From NCBI RefSeq assembly GCF_019430945.1, contig NZ_JAHYCB010000004.1:615692-679691 (forward strand): DNA of 64,000 bases. The letters run 5' to 3'. Below, one piece after another: positions 1-9,769 of the stretch. The notes below the pieces were generated by a model that worked only from the letters and a program-made list of their open reading frames with translations, did no database searches and had not been told where the DNA came from. Numbering within the stretch: the stretch's first letter is position 1; each line of letters begins with the position of its first letter. Source of the DNA: Neorhizobium populisoli (GTDB lineage: Bacteria; Pseudomonadota; Alphaproteobacteria; Rhizobiales; Rhizobiaceae). The position numbers and the translations under genes were made by a program.

Positions 1-185
1 GCCGGATCGTAGGGTGCCAGCAGCGGCGCGAAAACGGCGACGAAGACCATGAGCAGCACAACGGCGAGGCCGACGAGCGCGCTCTTGCGCTTCGACAGCC
101 GCCGCCACAGGCGCCCCTGGAAGAAGTTGGTGATCGGGTTGCCCTTGGGAGCGGCGACAGGTTTGGTTTCGGAGATCGTCAGCAC
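1..185 (-). CDS. ABC transporter permease, DppC/OppC type (N-terminal part only)
   Basis: This is the start of the second inner-membrane permease of the peptide-type importer encoded to its right; the rest lies beyond the window. A GTG start at 183-185 lies two bases after the stop of the preceding permease, with GAGAAG a few bases upstream as ribosome-binding site. The visible 61 residues show a basic cytoplasmic N-terminus, one hydrophobic segment (ALVGLAVVLLMVFVAVF) and the APYDP motif that follows the first membrane helix in DppC-family permeases. It is the last visible gene of the operon starting at 6710. Substrate cannot be told from this fragment. Confidence 0.8.
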   Translation of the reverse strand, partial: MLTISETKPVAAPKGNPITNFFQGRLWRRLSKRKSALVGLAVVLLMVFVAVFAPLLAPYDP

Positions 186-187
186 GG

Positions 188-1129
188 TCAGCTTCTCAGT
201 CTTGGGTTGACGAGGATGTATCCGATGTCAGCCAGAAGGTTGAGGATGATATAGAACAGCGAGGTCACGAGCACGACGCCCTGCACCACGGGATAGTCGC
301 GGGTGAAGACGGCATCGACGATCAGCTTGCCGAAACCGGGGATCGTGAAGATCTGTTCGGTTAGCACTGCGCCGGAGAGCAGCGCGCCGAATTCCAGCGC
401 GCCGAGCGTGATGATCGGCGTCAGGGCATTGCGCATAGCATGTTTGAACACGACGACCCATTCGCTGAGGCCCTTGGCGCGGGCAGTGCGGACGTAATCG
501 CTTTCCAGCGCCTGCAGCATGGCGCCGCGGGTGTGGCGCATGATGACGCCGGCAATGCCGGTGCCCAGCACGAAGGCCGGCATGATCGTCGTCGCAAGGT
601 TCATCCTCAGGTCTTCCCAAGGGCTGACGAAGCCGGAGGCCGGCAGCCAGCCGAGATTTACCGAGAAGAACATGATCAGCATGATGCCGAGCCAGAAGTT
701 CGGCAGCGAAATGCCGGCCAGCGACACGACGTTTGTGGCGTAGTCGATCGGCGTATTCTGGCGAAGCGCCGAGATGACGCCGCCGGCAATGCCGAGCACC
801 AGGGCTACGATGATGCCCATGACCGCGAGCTGCAGGGTGACCGGTAGCTTGAGCAGGATGAGTTCGAGAACCGGGCGATTGTGGCGCATGGATTCGCCGA
901 GATCACCGACGAAGACGCCCTTAACCCAGTAGAGATACTGGACGAGCATCGGCTGATCGAGATGGTACTGGGCGCGGATGGCGGCAAGCGTCGCCTCGTC
1001 CGGATTTTCGCCGGCCAGCACCAGCGCCGGGTCACCCGGCAGGAGATGCTGCAGCGAGAAGATGATCAGCGACAGAAGGATGACCGTCGGGATGAGCTGC
1101 AGGAGGCGGCGTGCGAGAAGCGATGACAT
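188..1129 (-). CDS. ABC transporter permease, DppB/OppB type
   Basis: First membrane permease of a dipeptide/oligopeptide-family importer, 313 residues, about six membrane helices. Near the N-terminus is LLPGDPA, as in DppB proteins, and the cytoplasmic EAA-type loop (DYVRTARAKGLSE) that docks on the ATPases is present. The reading frame stays open upstream to 1300, but the extra 57 residues lie inside the ATPase gene and are arginine/proline-rich. The ATG at 1129, four bases after the upstream stop, fits the family start. It works with the DppC-like protein, the two ATPases and the binding protein encoded alongside. Confidence 0.9.
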   Translation of the reverse strand: MSSLLARRLLQLIPTVILLSLIIFSLQHLLPGDPALVLAGENPDEATLAAIRAQYHLDQPMLVQYLYWVKGVFVGDLGESMRHNRPVLELILLKLPVTLQLAVMGIIVALVLGIAGGVISALRQNTPIDYATNVVSLAGISLPNFWLGIMLIMFFSVNLGWLPASGFVSPWEDLRMNLATTIMPAFVLGTGIAGVIMRHTRGAMLQALESDYVRTARAKGLSEWVVVFKHAMRNALTPIITLGALEFGALLSGAVLTEQIFTIPGFGKLIVDAVFTRDYPVVQGVVLVTSLFYIILNLLADIGYILVNPRLRS

Positions 1130-1133
1130 GGGT

Positions 1134-2248
1134 TCAGCCTCCTGCCACGGTCTGGGCCGGACGATTGGCCGCTTTGGCGGCCATGGCCTCGAAGGCCGCG
1201 AACAGCTTTTCAAGCTTTGGATTGCGCGGTTCGCGGGCGATTTCCGCTGCATCCTGCGCCGGCAGTTCGCGCCAGAAGGCGCAGGTATTGGCATGGCCAT
1301 TGGCTTCGACGTCTAGTTTCATATCGACGCTCTTGCATTCCGGTCGCGCATACGGACAGCGGGTATGCAGGCGGCAGCCTTCCGGCGGCGAAAGCGGGCT
1401 TGGCAGGTCACCATGCAGGCGGGCGGCCTTGGCGCGCTGGTGGCTTGGCGGAGCGGCGACCGGAATGGCCGAGAGCAGGGCGCGTGTATAAGGATGGCGC
1501 GGAGCGGCGAAGATATCGTCGGCCGTGCCCATCTCGACCACCTTGCCGAGATACATGACGGCGACGCGGTCGGCGATGTGCTTCACCACGCCGAGGTCAT
1601 GCGAGATGAACACGAAGGCGAGGCCGAGGCGTTTCTGCAGATCTTTCAGCAGATTGAGAACCTGCGCCTGGATCGATACGTCGAGGGCGGAAACCGCCTC
1701 GTCGCAGATGATGGCCTTCGGCTCCGACGCAAGCGCACGGGCGATGACGACGCGCTGGCGCTGGCCGCCGGAGAATTCGTGCGGATAGCGGTTTGCCGTT
1801 TCCGGGCGCAGACCGACCATTTCGAGAAGCTCGGCGACGCGTTTGGCGCGCTGATTGGCCGGCACGATATTGTGCAGCATCAGCGGCTCGGCAATCGTCT
1901 GGGCGATCGTCATGCGCGGGTTGAGCGAGGCATAGGGGTCCTGGAAGATCAGCTGCACATGCCGGCGCTGCTCGCGCATCGCCGAGTGGCTGATATTGGT
2001 GACGTCCTGGCCGTCGATCAGCACTTCGCCGGCGCTCGGCTTGATCAGCCGCATCAGCAATCGGCCGAGCGTGGACTTGCCGCAACCGGATTCGCCGACG
2101 ATCGCCAGCGTTTCGCCGGGCATCAGCTTCAGGGTGACGGCATCAACAGCGCCGACAGAGGCCAGCGGACGGCCGAACACGGTGCGCTTGACGACGAAAT
2201 TCTTGCCGAGCCCACGGACTTCGATAATCGGGGTGGTGGAGGTCTGGG

Positions 2249-2252
<4 letters not shown>
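1134..2252 (-). CDS. Peptide-type ABC transporter ATP-binding protein, DppF/OppF type
   Basis: Second of the two ATPases energising the importer, 372 residues. It has Walker A (GESGCGKST), the signature LSGGQ-like SGGQRQRVVIARAL, Walker B in ICDEAVSALD (Ala where Pro is usual), and the C-terminal oligopeptide-transporter extension with paired cysteines (GCRLHTRCPYARPEC). The start at 2252 is chosen because its ATG overlaps the stop of the upstream ATPase (ATGA) and removes a ten-residue extension without family resemblance. Translational coupling to the DppD-like gene is likely. Confidence 0.92.
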
Positions 2253-3289
<1,037 letters not shown>

Positions 3290-3311
3290 CGAAGCCTTTG
3301 ATCAGCTTGTA

Positions 3312-4829
3312 TTACTTACGGCTGACGCCAGCCAGGCGGATGATGCCGTCCGGAGCAGGCTTCATGCCGACGATGTTGGAGTTATGCGCGAAGATCCACT
3401 GCGAATGGTACATGTAGACGATCGGCAGGTCCTTCTGGAGTGTCGCGACGATCTTGGCGTATTCCACTTTGCGGGCTTCTACGTCACCGATAGAGCGGGC
3501 CTTTTCCAGGTTCGCATCGAGCTCCTTGTTGCAGTAATGCGCGTCGTTGGTCGGCGCACCGCAGGAGAGCATCGGCGTGATGTTGAGGTCGGGGTCGACA
3601 CGACCGCTCCAGCCGACGAGGTGCGCCTGGAACTTGCCCTGGCGGGCGATGTCGAGCAGCGTCATCAGCTCGGTCGGCTTGATCGAAACGTTGATGCCGA
3701 TTTCCTGAACCATGGCCTGGATCAGCGTTGCGACCTGCTGGCGCTCGGCATCGGTCGGAACGAGGAGTTCCAGATCGACCGACTTCACACCGGCTTCCGC
3801 CATCTTCTTCTTGGCGGCTTCGACGTCGCGGGCCGGAACCGGGAACTTTTTGTCGTAGAACGGGCTCGACGGCGGGAACGGCTGGTTGCCGATCGAGGCC
3901 TGGCCGTCGAACACGACATTGCTGATCGCTTCGCGGTCGATCGCAAGGCTGAATGCTTCGCGGATGGCGGCCTTCTTGCCGGCTTCGAGGTTTGCGCCCT
4001 CGCCACCGATGCTGAAGGTGATGCCGTAATAACCGAGACCGACGACCGGATCGACGGCGAGCGCCTTGTCCTTCTTGACGGCTTCGACGTCGGTCGCTGC
4101 CAGACGCTCGATCAGGTCAAGCTGGCCGGAACGCAGGTTGAGCAGGCGGACGTTGGAATCCGGCATGCCGCGATAGATCAGGCGGTCGAAATTGTACTTC
4201 TTGGCGTCGTAATACTGCGGGAACTTTTCAAGGACGATACGGTCCTGAACCACGCGCTCGACGAACTTGTACGGGCCGGAGCACACCGGAGCGTCGGTGA
4301 ACTTCTCGCCGAGCTTTTCACCGGCAGCCGGGCTGATGATCATGCCGGCGCGGTCGCTGAGTGCAGCGAGCAGCGGCACGGACGGCGATTTCAGATTGAT
4401 CTGGACGGTGGTCGGATCGACGACGTCGACCGTGTTGATCGCGCTGATTTCCGGCTTGCGGCGGGAGAACTTGGCGTTGAGAGCGCGCTCGAGATTGTAC
4501 TTGATCGCAGCCGCATCGACCTTGGTGCCGTCATGGAAAACGGCGTCACTGCGCAGCTTCAGCGTCAGGGTCTTGCTGTCGGCGCTCCACTGCCAGCTGG
4601 CAGCGAGCATCGGGATGATCTGGCCGTTCTCGTCGATATCGACGATCTTGTCGCAGAGCGACTGCAGAACGTGGCGGCCGACGAAGCTCCAATTGGTTGC
4701 CGGGTCGAGCGTATCCGGGTCGTCCTGCAGGCCGATCTTGAGGACGGACTGAGCGGCGGCCGGCGCTGCAGTGGCGGCCATGCCGCCGAATGCCAGCGTG
4801 GCTGCGAGTGCGAGGTAAAGTGGTTTCAT
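3312..4829 (-). CDS. Extracellular solute-binding protein, family 5 (peptide type)
   Basis: Periplasmic substrate receptor of the importer, 505 residues. The N-terminus is a Sec signal peptide (MKPLYLALAATLAFGG... ending AAPAAAQ, cleavage near residue 26). The mature part has family-5 landmarks such as LDPATNWSF near the start and the FHDGTKVDAAAIKYNLERAL region typical of DppA/OppA proteins. It lies between the gamma-glutamyltransferase-like gene (48-base gap) and the two ATPases. The neighbouring enzyme suggests glutathione or other gamma-glutamyl peptides as ligand; this is inference, since family-5 proteins bind many peptides, sugars and opines. Confidence 0.9.
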   Translation of the reverse strand: MKPLYLALAATLAFGGMAATAAPAAAQSVLKIGLQDDPDTLDPATNWSFVGRHVLQSLCDKIVDIDENGQIIPMLAASWQWSADSKTLTLKLRSDAVFHDGTKVDAAAIKYNLERALNAKFSRRKPEISAINTVDVVDPTTVQINLKSPSVPLLAALSDRAGMIISPAAGEKLGEKFTDAPVCSGPYKFVERVVQDRIVLEKFPQYYDAKKYNFDRLIYRGMPDSNVRLLNLRSGQLDLIERLAATDVEAVKKDKALAVDPVVGLGYYGITFSIGGEGANLEAGKKAAIREAFSLAIDREAISNVVFDGQASIGNQPFPPSSPFYDKKFPVPARDVEAAKKKMAEAGVKSVDLELLVPTDAERQQVATLIQAMVQEIGINVSIKPTELMTLLDIARQGKFQAHLVGWSGRVDPDLNITPMLSCGAPTNDAHYCNKELDANLEKARSIGDVEARKVEYAKIVATLQKDLPIVYMYHSQWIFAHNSNIVGMKPAPDGIIRLAGVSRK

Positions 4830-4877
4830 CGAATTCCCTCTCTCTTGTTTAAAACTCTTGTTACGGCCTAGGCGGCA

Positions 4878-6710
4878 TCAGCGCGCGACAGCATAGCCCT
4901 GCACGCCGCGCGGGTTGGAGCCGGCCTTGATCAGTTGCACGTCGCCATCCATTTCCCTTGCGACCGCAGCAAGACGACCTTCCGACCAGGCATCGGCGAC
5001 GGTGATCTTATGGCCACGGGCCGCCAGATCCTCGCGAACCGCTTCAGGGAAACGGGATTCCAGCGTGACCGCACCATAGCTGATCTCGCGCGGCCAGAAG
5101 GAGGAGGGCAGATGGTCGGTATGGAAGGAAGGCGCGTCGATCGCCTCCTGCAGGTTCATGCCCTTGTGGATATGGCGCATCAGCATGATGAGCTGCCACT
5201 GGTCCTGCTGGTCGCCACCCGGCGTACCGAAGGCCATGTAAGGCTGGCCATCGCGGAACATGGTGGACGGGGTCAGCGTCGTGCGCGGCCGCCTGGACGG
5301 TGCGAGCGAGGAATTCAGGCCCTCTTCCAGCCAGAACATCTGGCCGCGTGTTGTGAGGCTGAAACCAAGGCCCGGAATGACCGGGCTCGACTGGAACCAG
5401 CCGCCCGAAGGGGTTGCGGAGACCATATTGCCCCAGCGATCGACGGCGCTTACTTGCACGGTATCGCCGCGCTGAGCGCCTTCGCGTGTCAAGGCGGGTT
5501 CGCCCTGCTTGTCGTTCGGCAGCTTGACGTCACGGGCAACCGTCGGTTCGCCGCCGCCAAGGCCCGGCTGATGAATGGTGCCGACCGTGCGCAGCGGCGG
5601 GATGTTCGGGTTGCGGCCTTCCGGGGCGCCGGGGCGCACATCCATGGAGGCGGCACCGGTGATCAGTGCGCGGCGGGTGTCGGCATAACCGGAGGACAGC
5701 AGCGCGGCCATCGGCACGTCGGGACTGTCGCCATACCACGACTCGCGGTCGGCCATGGCGAGCTTTGTCGCCTCGACGACGAGATGCACGAAATCGGCGC
5801 CCATCGGGTCCAGATCGGCGATATCCGTGCCCTTCAGGATGTTGAGCATCTGCAGGAGGACCGGGCCTTGCGACCACGGTCCGCACTTGAAGACCTCGTA
5901 GTCGCCATAGGTGGTGGAGACCGGCTTTTCGATCAGCGGCTTGTAATCGGCCATGTCCTGGGCGGTGATCAGGCCCTTGTGGCGGCGGCCGGAAACGTCC
6001 CAGACTTCTTCCGTGGCGCAGAATTCCTCGATCCGTTCGGCAACCGGGCCGCGATACCAGAAATCCAAAGCCGCATCGATGCGGGCTTCGCGGGTCTTGG
6101 CGGACTTCGTCTGATTGATGATCTTTTCGTAGAGATCGGCAATCAGCGGGTTACGGAAGAGCTTGCCGGATTGCGGCGCAACACCGCCCGGCAGGTAGAT
6201 TTCCGCCGAGCTCGGCCAATGCGTTTCGAAGAGTTCGCGCATCGAGGCAATCGTGTTGGCGATGCGCGGCACCAGCGGGTGGCCGGTCCTTGCATAATAG
6301 ATCGCCGGCGCCAGCACATCCTCGAGTTCGGCCGTGCCGTAATCACGCAGAAGTGTCAGCCAGGCGCCGAATGCACCCGGGATACAGGCCGCGAGAAGGC
6401 CGGTACCCGGAATAATATCGAGGCCAAGGTCCTTGAAATACTTTATGGTCGCCTTGGATGGCGAGGGGCCTTGTCCGGAAATCACGGTCGGAGCATCGGC
6501 GCCGGCCGGGGTGACGATGATCGGCACTTCGCCTGCAGGGCCGTTGAGATGGGGCTCGACGACCTGAAGGACGAAGCCGGTTGCCACGGCAGCATCAAAG
6601 GCCGTGTGGCCTTTTTCCAGAATGGACATGCCGACTGTTGAGGCAAGCCAGTGAGTCGACGATACTGCTCCGAACGTGCCTCTGAGTTCCGGTCGTGTCG
6701 TGAATGTCAT
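4878..6710 (-). CDS. Gamma-glutamyltransferase / glutathione hydrolase family protein
   Basis: Ntn-hydrolase of the gamma-glutamyltranspeptidase family, 610 residues, expected to cleave gamma-glutamyl bonds after autoprocessing into two subunits. The predicted nucleophile is Thr417 in GDTVQVSAVD, spaced from the conserved Asp as in E. coli Ggt; downstream are SGGW and the GTPGGDQQ loop. The start at 6710 follows GAGG. There is no signal peptide, whereas characterised bacterial Ggt enzymes are usually periplasmic, so it probably acts in the cytoplasm on material imported by the adjacent transporter. It is the first gene of its operon and divergent from a GntR regulator. Cephalosporin-acylase-like relatives share this fold, so the exact substrate is open. 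Confidence 0.85.
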   Translation of the reverse strand: MTFTTRPELRGTFGAVSSTHWLASTVGMSILEKGHTAFDAAVATGFVLQVVEPHLNGPAGEVPIIVTPAGADAPTVISGQGPSPSKATIKYFKDLGLDIIPGTGLLAACIPGAFGAWLTLLRDYGTAELEDVLAPAIYYARTGHPLVPRIANTIASMRELFETHWPSSAEIYLPGGVAPQSGKLFRNPLIADLYEKIINQTKSAKTREARIDAALDFWYRGPVAERIEEFCATEEVWDVSGRRHKGLITAQDMADYKPLIEKPVSTTYGDYEVFKCGPWSQGPVLLQMLNILKGTDIADLDPMGADFVHLVVEATKLAMADRESWYGDSPDVPMAALLSSGYADTRRALITGAASMDVRPGAPEGRNPNIPPLRTVGTIHQPGLGGGEPTVARDVKLPNDKQGEPALTREGAQRGDTVQVSAVDRWGNMVSATPSGGWFQSSPVIPGLGFSLTTRGQMFWLEEGLNSSLAPSRRPRTTLTPSTMFRDGQPYMAFGTPGGDQQDQWQLIMLMRHIHKGMNLQEAIDAPSFHTDHLPSSFWPREISYGAVTLESRFPEAVREDLAARGHKITVADAWSEGRLAAVAREMDGDVQLIKAGSNPRGVQGYAVAR

Positions 6711-6796
6711 GGCGATTCCTCATCCCAGCCGCGTGCGCCCCATCTTTCAGCCTCTTCGCAGAGGTTGCTGGCGGGAGCCGCATGTTGACGCTGGAT

Positions 6797-6865
6797 TATA
6801 TACAAGTCTCAATGTTAAGTGCCGCATCGCATGCGACAGCCTCTCTCTGTGGACATACTGTATAT
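6797..6865. promoter_or_regulatory. Candidate GntR operator region between ggt-like gene and regulator
   Basis: The 254-base divergent intergenic region (6711-6964) is AT-rich here. It holds an inverted pair of half-sites, TATATACAAG at 6797-6806 and ACTGTATAT at 6857-6865, sharing TATACA/TGTATA. The spacing between the arms is long, so these may be two separate sites. Position and symmetry fit binding by the adjacent FCD-type GntR protein, but I cannot test this from sequence alone. Confidence 0.25.
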
Positions 6866-6964
6866 TTGTTGCCGATATTGCAAGCGGATTGTGTAATATG
6901 TTGCCGATTGGGTTATCCGAACGATACAAAAGAAACTGCCCGAAACGGGAAAGGGGAATGCCTG

Positions 6965-7657
6965 ATGCTGGAAACTCCGGCTAACGCGAAGAAAAGTCGA
7001 AGCGATTTCGTTGCAGAGCAGCTGGAAGAGGCTGTCATTAACGGCGATATTCCAGCCGGGTCACGCCTCGATGAAACATCGATCGCCGCACAGTTCGGCG
7101 TCTCGCGCACGCCGGTTCGCGAGGCATTGCATATTCTGTGCGGCCGCGGCCTTGCCGAGCGGGAGCCTTACAAGGGCGTCGTTGCCATCCAGATCTCGGC
7201 GCAGCGTATCGACGAGATGTTCGAGGCGATGGCCGAGCTCGAAGCGACCTGCGGCCGGCTTTCATCGCATCGGATGACGATGAGCGAGCGGGCGGAACTC
7301 GAAAGCATGCATCGCGAGATGAATGCGCTGGCCGATGAAGGCGACCACGAGGCCTATAACGAGATCAATACGCGGTTTCACAGCCTGCTTTTCCAGGGCA
7401 GCCATAATAGCGACCTGATCTCCGCCGCCCAGACGCTGCGGCTGAAGCTTGCGCCATTCCGTAAATACCAGCTGAAGGACAAGGGCCGCCTTAAGCGTTC
7501 CTGCCGCGAGCATCAGCAGATCGTTGACGCGATCCTCGACCAGGATCCGAAGGCTGCGGAAAATGCGCTGCGACGTCATCTCGTTTCGGCGGCCCAGGAA
7601 GTCCTTCTCAAACGGCAGCGTCAGGAAGACGAGGCCGCCGCCAAAAGTCATCTCTGA
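6965..7657 (+). CDS. GntR family transcriptional regulator, FCD (FadR) subfamily
   Basis: DNA-binding regulator of 230 residues. The N-terminal winged helix-turn-helix (about residues 8-70) contains LDETSIAAQFGVSRTPVREA, and the C-terminal all-helical FCD ligand domain (about 80-215) has the usual metal/ligand histidines (NTRFHSLLF and a late EHQQ). The ATG at 6965 is preceded by AAGGGGA at good spacing; upstream in-frame codons lack family similarity. Being divergent from the ggt/ABC operon it is probably that operon's repressor, with the imported peptide or a breakdown product as effector. The next gene follows after 13 bases, so both may be co-transcribed. Confidence 0.88.
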   Translation: MLETPANAKKSRSDFVAEQLEEAVINGDIPAGSRLDETSIAAQFGVSRTPVREALHILCGRGLAEREPYKGVVAIQISAQRIDEMFEAMAELEATCGRLSSHRMTMSERAELESMHREMNALADEGDHEAYNEINTRFHSLLFQGSHNSDLISAAQTLRLKLAPFRKYQLKDKGRLKRSCREHQQIVDAILDQDPKAAENALRRHLVSAAQEVLLKRQRQEDEAAAKSHL

Positions 7658-7670
7658 AGAAAGCATACTG

Positions 7671-8057
7671 ATGTCCGACACGATCGAAAAAGACGCCATC
7701 CGCGATGTTATCGCGCAGATGCAGGCTGCCTGGAACCGCGCGGATTTCCATGGATACATGGCCGGGTTCGCAAATCCGGACGTGACCTTCGTCTCCCGCG
7801 GCAAGATCCAGAAGGACTGGCAGGCGACGCTGGATCATTATATCGCCGACTACGGCGGGTCTCCGGGCTCCCAAGGCGAACTCGCCTTCACCAACATCCG
7901 CATCGAAATGCTGGCGCCCGATGCCGCCCAGCTGATCAGCGACTACAAGCTGGTGCGCCCGGCCGGCAACCAGACCGGCGTCAACACCCGGCTGATGCGC
8001 AAACGCGACGGCAGATGGGTGATCGCACTCAACCACGTTTCGCAGATCGAGCGATAG
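7671..8057 (+). CDS. SnoaL/NTF2-like (DUF4440-type) small protein
   Basis: 128-residue protein of the NTF2-like cone-shaped fold. Its pattern IRDVIAQMQAAWNRADFHGYMAGFANPDVTFVSRG and the terminal GRWVIALNHVS strand are typical of the DUF4440/SgcJ-type group. Members include ketosteroid-isomerase-like enzymes and many proteins of unknown role, so no reaction can be assigned. It follows the GntR gene by 13 bases with a purine-rich GAAGAAAG before the start, which suggests a shared transcript and some part in the peptide/gamma-glutamyl locus. It is convergent with the siderophore ATPase gene, 15 bases away. Confidence 0.75.
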   Translation: MSDTIEKDAIRDVIAQMQAAWNRADFHGYMAGFANPDVTFVSRGKIQKDWQATLDHYIADYGGSPGSQGELAFTNIRIEMLAPDAAQLISDYKLVRPAGNQTGVNTRLMRKRDGRWVIALNHVSQIER

Positions 8058-8072
8058 GCGCGTTATACAATC

Positions 8073-8831
8073 TTATCGGAAATGCATGACGACCGGCGTG
8101 CCGTCGATTGTGATAACTGGCATGTCGAAACTGAAAATCCTTTGCAGGGTCTCGGATGTGAGAAGCTCTGCGGGCGTGCCGTCGGCAATGATGCGCCCGG
8201 CTTTCATCGCAACGATCCGGTCCGCATGCGCGGCCGCCTGATTGATATCGTGCAGCACGATCACTACCGTTTTGCCGGCGTCATCGGCAATGGCACGCAG
8301 CGAGCGCATCAGCTCGCGAGAAAAATACATGTCGAGATTGTTGAGCGGTTCGTCGAGCAGCAGGTAATCAGTGCCTTGTGCGAAGGCCATGGCGACGAGT
8401 GCGCGCTGCCGCTGTCCGCCCGACAGTGTTTCGAGGAACCGGTCAGCAAGATCGGTGAGGTCGAATTGCTGGAGCGATTGGCCGATGACCGCGTGGTCCT
8501 CCGATGTCAGCCGCCCGCGGCCATGCGGAAAACGGCCGAAACCGACGAGTTCTCGCACCCTAAGCCGGCTCGTCACGATCGAATCTTGACGCAGGATCGC
8601 GATGATCTTTGCCAGATCTCGGTTCGGCGTCTTATCGACCGGGAAACCGTCGATGGAGATCTTGCCGGATTGCAGGGGCTGCAGCCTTGCGATGAGCGAG
8701 AGAAGCGAGGACTTGCCGGCGCCGTTCGGGCCGATCAGTGCGGTAATGCCGCCTTTCGGGATGTCCAGCGAGATGTCATACAGGATCGATGCGGCGCCGT
8801 GTTTCAGGGAGACGTTTTCAATCCGGATCAT
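8073..8831 (-). CDS. Siderophore ABC transporter ATP-binding protein (FatE/VctC/CeuD-like)
   Basis: ATPase of a ferric-siderophore importer, 252 residues. Walker A is GPNGAGKSS, the signature LSGGQRQRALVAMAFAQ, Walker B LLLDEPLNNLDM, followed by the switch His in VLHDINQAA. The DEPLNNLDMYFSRELM pattern resembles the VctC/FatE/YclP group that serves catecholate, petrobactin or anguibactin-type siderophores rather than the FecE/FhuC group. Its ATG overlaps the stop of the upstream permease (ATGA). It is last in the operon of binding protein, two permeases and ATPase, facing a petrobactin-like synthesis operon a few genes away. Confidence 0.9.
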   Translation of the reverse strand: MIRIENVSLKHGAASILYDISLDIPKGGITALIGPNGAGKSSLLSLIARLQPLQSGKISIDGFPVDKTPNRDLAKIIAILRQDSIVTSRLRVRELVGFGRFPHGRGRLTSEDHAVIGQSLQQFDLTDLADRFLETLSGGQRQRALVAMAFAQGTDYLLLDEPLNNLDMYFSRELMRSLRAIADDAGKTVVIVLHDINQAAAHADRIVAMKAGRIIADGTPAELLTSETLQRIFSFDMPVITIDGTPVVMHFR

Positions 8832-9769
8832 TTGCGGCTGCCAAGAAAGAGGAGGACGAGAAAGGCGAGGCCGCCGGCGAACTCGATAACGACGCCGAGT
8901 GTCGAGCTGTTGCCGAGCCCGTGCTGAAACAGCGTCTGGCCGCCGACCAGAATGACGATGGCTGTCAGCGCGGCCGCCGGCATCATCATGGCATGCCGGC
9001 GGGTATCCACGATGCGTTCCGCCACGGCGACGACAAGCAGACCGAAAAAGGCGACGGGGCCGACAAGAGCAGTGGAAACGGCGACCAGCGCCGCGACGAG
9101 CAGAAGAAACCCGGTGACCGTCCTGCTCCAGGTTACGCCAAGGCCGGTTGCGCTGTCTGCCCCGAGCGCCAGGATATCCAGCACATGCCGCGCGCGCCAG
9201 GCGATCACCACGCCAACCACCGTGAGGACGGCCGCGAAAATCAGCAGATCAGTGCGGACGTCGTTGAAATTGGCGAAACTCGCGCCCTGAGCCACGGCGA
9301 AATCGTTCGGGTCGACAAGCCGGGCGAGCAGCGATTGAAGGCTGCGGAACAGAACGCCGAGGATGATGCCGGCAAGCAGCATCAGCCCCATGTCGATGCG
9401 ATGCTTCAGCATAGGAAGCAGCAGGCCGGCCGCAAGCGCCATCAGCAGCAGCACTTCGCCGCTGAACTTGAGCTGCGGGTCGAGCGCCGCGTAACCGAGC
9501 CCGCCCAACAGGAAGACGAGCAGCATCTGGCCGAAAAGATAGAGCGCATCGAGACCCATGATGGAGGGCGTCAGGATGCGATTGTTGGTGACAGTCTGGA
9601 AGATCACGGTGGAGATGGCGATCGAGACGCTGACCTGGATCAGGGCCGCGAGTTTCGTGGCGCGCAGCGCCAGCACGAAGCCGATATTGCCGCGCAGCCC
9701 GATCGTCATATAGGCCAGGATGCAGAGCAGGGCTGCAACGCCGAGACAGGCAAGCCGACGATCAACCAT
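8828..9769 (-). CDS. FecCD-family siderophore permease (FatC/VctG-like)
   Basis: Second permease subunit of the importer, 313 residues, with the many hydrophobic helices of the BtuC/FecCD fold. LTPSIMGLDALYLFGQ matches the PxxxGxxxL region conserved in this group, and the C-terminal half has VGPVAFFGLLVVAVAERIV. The start at 9769 gives an 8-base overlap with the preceding permease gene; the longer frame to 9811 adds only Ser/Gly-rich residues. It pairs with the next permease to form a heterodimeric channel, as FatC/FatD and VctG/VctD do. Confidence 0.88.
   Translation of the reverse strand: MVDRRLACLGVAALLCILAYMTIGLRGNIGFVLALRATKLAALIQVSVSIAISTVIFQTVTNNRILTPSIMGLDALYLFGQMLLVFLLGGLGYAALDPQLKFSGEVLLLMALAAGLLLPMLKHRIDMGLMLLAGIILGVLFRSLQSLLARLVDPNDFAVAQGASFANFNDVRTDLLIFAAVLTVVGVVIAWRARHVLDILALGADSATGLGVTWSRTVTGFLLLVAALVAVSTALVGPVAFFGLLVVAVAERIVDTRRHAMMMPAAALTAIVILVGGQTLFQHGLGNSSTLGVVIEFAGGLAFLVLLFLGSRK

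Noticed and set aside
4935..6641. 568-codon open frame on the plus strand
   Set aside because: Antisense to the gamma-glutamyltransferase-like gene, which has catalytic and structural motifs; no motif in the antisense frame.
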